From Nitrospirae bacterium GWC2_56_14 (GTDB lineage: Bacteria > Nitrospirota > UBA9217), in the NCBI GenBank assembly GCA_001803705.1, contig MHDY01000069.1:1-6464 (forward strand): a stretch of DNA of 6,464 bases. Direction: 5' to 3'. Position 1 is the first letter of the stretch; each line of letters begins with the position of its first letter. Of the stretch, positions 5,714 to 6,464 are shown one piece after another. The notes under the pieces were generated by a model. It made no database searches, had not been told where the DNA came from, and saw nothing but the letters and a program-made list of their open reading frames with translations. The position numbers and the translations under genes are program-made.

Positions 5714-5781
5714 TGGTGATCGCGCGGGAGAACTTCCGGCGAAAGCATCACGAATATCCTGGACAGGGGGTTCGTCTATGA
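5707..5781 (+). CDS. Possible 24-codon leader ORF overlapping the cytochrome start
   Basis: ATG at 5707 opens a 24-codon frame (MTVVIARENFRRKHH...) whose TGA (5779-5781) overlaps the cytochrome ATG as ATGA. The ATG lies 8 nt after the consensus -10 box, so this would be translated from a leaderless or nearly leaderless end of the message and could couple translation into the cytochrome gene. It has no Shine-Dalgarno and no recognisable family. The cytochrome has its own AGGGGG site inside this frame, so the ORF may be chance. It has no known function. Confidence 0.25.
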   Translation: MTVVIARENFRRKHHEYPGQGVRL

Positions 5782-6092
5782 AAAAGATCTGGTTCTTTTC
5801 AATGGTTTTGTGCCTCGCGGCTGCGCCGGTTTCTTTTGCCGCCGTGGGCGGCGGCGACCTGACCTTCAAGGCCAAGGACGCCAAGCCGGTTTTTTTCAGC
5901 CATATCAAACATGTTGAGGGGAAAAAGTACAAGTGCAGCGCCTGCCACTACTCGGTCTTCCAGATGGCAAAGGACTCCTACAAGATGGACATGAGCAAGA
6001 TCACCAAAGGCCAGTTCTGCGGGACCTGCCACAACGGCGAGCGGTCCTTTGCGGTGAGCGACAAGGCAAGCTGCGCCATTTGCCATAAATAG
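5778..6092 (+). CDS. Periplasmic c7-type triheme cytochrome c
   Basis: A 104-residue exported multiheme cytochrome, expected to shuttle electrons in the periplasm. The signal peptide is about 1-22 (KKIWFFSMVLCLAAAPVSFAA, cut after FAA). Three covalent haem sites follow: CSACH (53-57), CGTCH (81-85) and CAICH (99-103), the last ending one residue before the C-terminus. The FSHIKH segment (His42, His45) supplies distal ligands, and the pattern MDMSKITKGQFCGTCHNGERSF resembles the c(7)-type triheme domain common in Geobacter and Nitrospirota. Apart from the CXXCH histidines only two others exist, so the third haem cannot be bis-His. The start at 5778 is chosen because it gives the signal peptide and has AGGGGG 7 nt upstream; the frame stays open further 5' but that part lacks cytochrome features. 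It converges on the kinase gene with a 15-nt gap and no visible terminator. Confidence 0.93.
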   Translation: MKKIWFFSMVLCLAAAPVSFAAVGGGDLTFKAKDAKPVFFSHIKHVEGKKYKCSACHYSVFQMAKDSYKMDMSKITKGQFCGTCHNGERSFAVSDKASCAICHK

Positions 6093-6107
6093 GAAGTGCG
6101 GGCGTCC

Positions 6108-6464
6108 TCAGGGTGCCAGCGGGAGATAGGCCGTGCAGGTGCAGCCCTGTCCGGGCAGGCTCGTTACCGCTATGTACCCTTCATGCTCCTTGATGATCTC
6201 GTACACTATTGACAGGCCGATGCCCCGTTCCTTCCGGTCTCCCCGCATGGTGAAAAAGGGTTCGAAGATCCGCTCCTGTTCGGCGGCCCCCATACCCTCC
6301 CCGGTATCGTTAACGGAAATGACGGCGTACCTTCCTACCCTGCCGAATCCGTTCCGCCGGATAAAATCGGCCGTTATCGCGGCGCGGCCGACGCCCACGG
6401 TCACGACCCCCCCGCGCGGCATCTGGTCGCGCGCGTTGACCACGAGATTCATGAGCGCGCTCTC
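6108..6464 (-). CDS. Sensor histidine kinase, C-terminal ATP-binding part (5' end beyond window)
   Basis: The last 118 codons of a two-component sensor kinase; the frame is open through the right edge, so the sensor and dimerisation/phosphoacceptor parts are not visible. The HATPase_c (Bergerat fold) boxes are clear: N box ESALMNLVVNARDQMPRGG at the very edge, G1 box VNDTGEGM, F box ERIFEPFFT, and a G2 region RGIGLSIVYEI. The EPFFT and NARDQMP style is that of NtrB-like kinases that usually partner sigma54 activators. The G2 box lacks the first glycine of the usual GTGLGL. It ends PLAP-stop with no receiver domain, so it is not a hybrid kinase at this end. The target and signal are unknown. 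Any regulatory link to the adjacent cytochrome is only by proximity. Confidence 0.93.
   Translation of the reverse strand, partial: ESALMNLVVNARDQMPRGGVVTVGVGRAAITADFIRRNGFGRVGRYAVISVNDTGEGMGAAEQERIFEPFFTMRGDRKERGIGLSIVYEIIKEHEGYIAVTSLPGQGCTCTAYLPLAP

Noticed and set aside
5535..5777. Upstream extension of the cytochrome frame to 5535 (185 residues)
   Set aside because: The extension crosses both divergent promoters and would bury the signal peptide in the middle of the protein; ATG 5778 has a good ribosome site.

Overview
The window is GC-rich (roughly 60%) and densely coded. It looks like part of a chromosome from an anaerobic or metal-respiring bacterium of the Geobacter/Desulfuromonas type (Desulfobacterota) or a relative such as Nitrospirota. 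This is inferred from a c7-type triheme cytochrome, a lipoprotein secretin fused to TPR and cohesin domains, and an NtrB-like kinase fragment. No RNA gene, mobile element, CRISPR array or phage gene was seen.

Left three quarters (1-4924, all minus strand): one tight operon read right to left, pilM -> pilN -> pilO -> pilP/gspC-like -> secretin. Every junction overlaps or is separated by about 11 nt. The encoded proteins form the trans-envelope part of a type IV pilus or type II secretion machine: a cytoplasmic actin-like PilM, inner-membrane PilN and PilO, a bitopic periplasmic connector and an outer-membrane secretin. The connector is membrane-anchored like GspC rather than a lipoprotein like PilP. 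The secretin carries an N-terminal TPR block and a C-terminal cohesin-like domain that runs off the left edge. The set therefore resembles the hybrid T2SS/T4P clusters known from Geobacter more than a canonical pil locus. No assembly ATPase, platform protein or pilin is in view; they may lie beyond the left edge or elsewhere. A good sigma70-type promoter sits so close to the pilM ATG that the mRNA is predicted to be leaderless.

Middle (about 4889-5777): a short intergenic region with two hairpins, then a minus-strand gene for a secreted cupredoxin with an unusually long copper-ligand loop. Its upstream region (5537-5777) is a divergent promoter region. It has a strong extended -10 promoter on each strand, several small inverted repeats, and a possible 24-codon leader ORF on the plus strand that overlaps the cytochrome start by ATGA.

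Right end (5778-6464): a plus-strand gene for a small periplasmic triheme c7-type cytochrome, convergent with the C-terminal part of a sensor histidine kinase (minus strand, cut by the right edge). The cupredoxin and cytochrome are plausible periplasmic electron carriers sharing a control region. No functional link between them and the secretion operon can be shown from the sequence.
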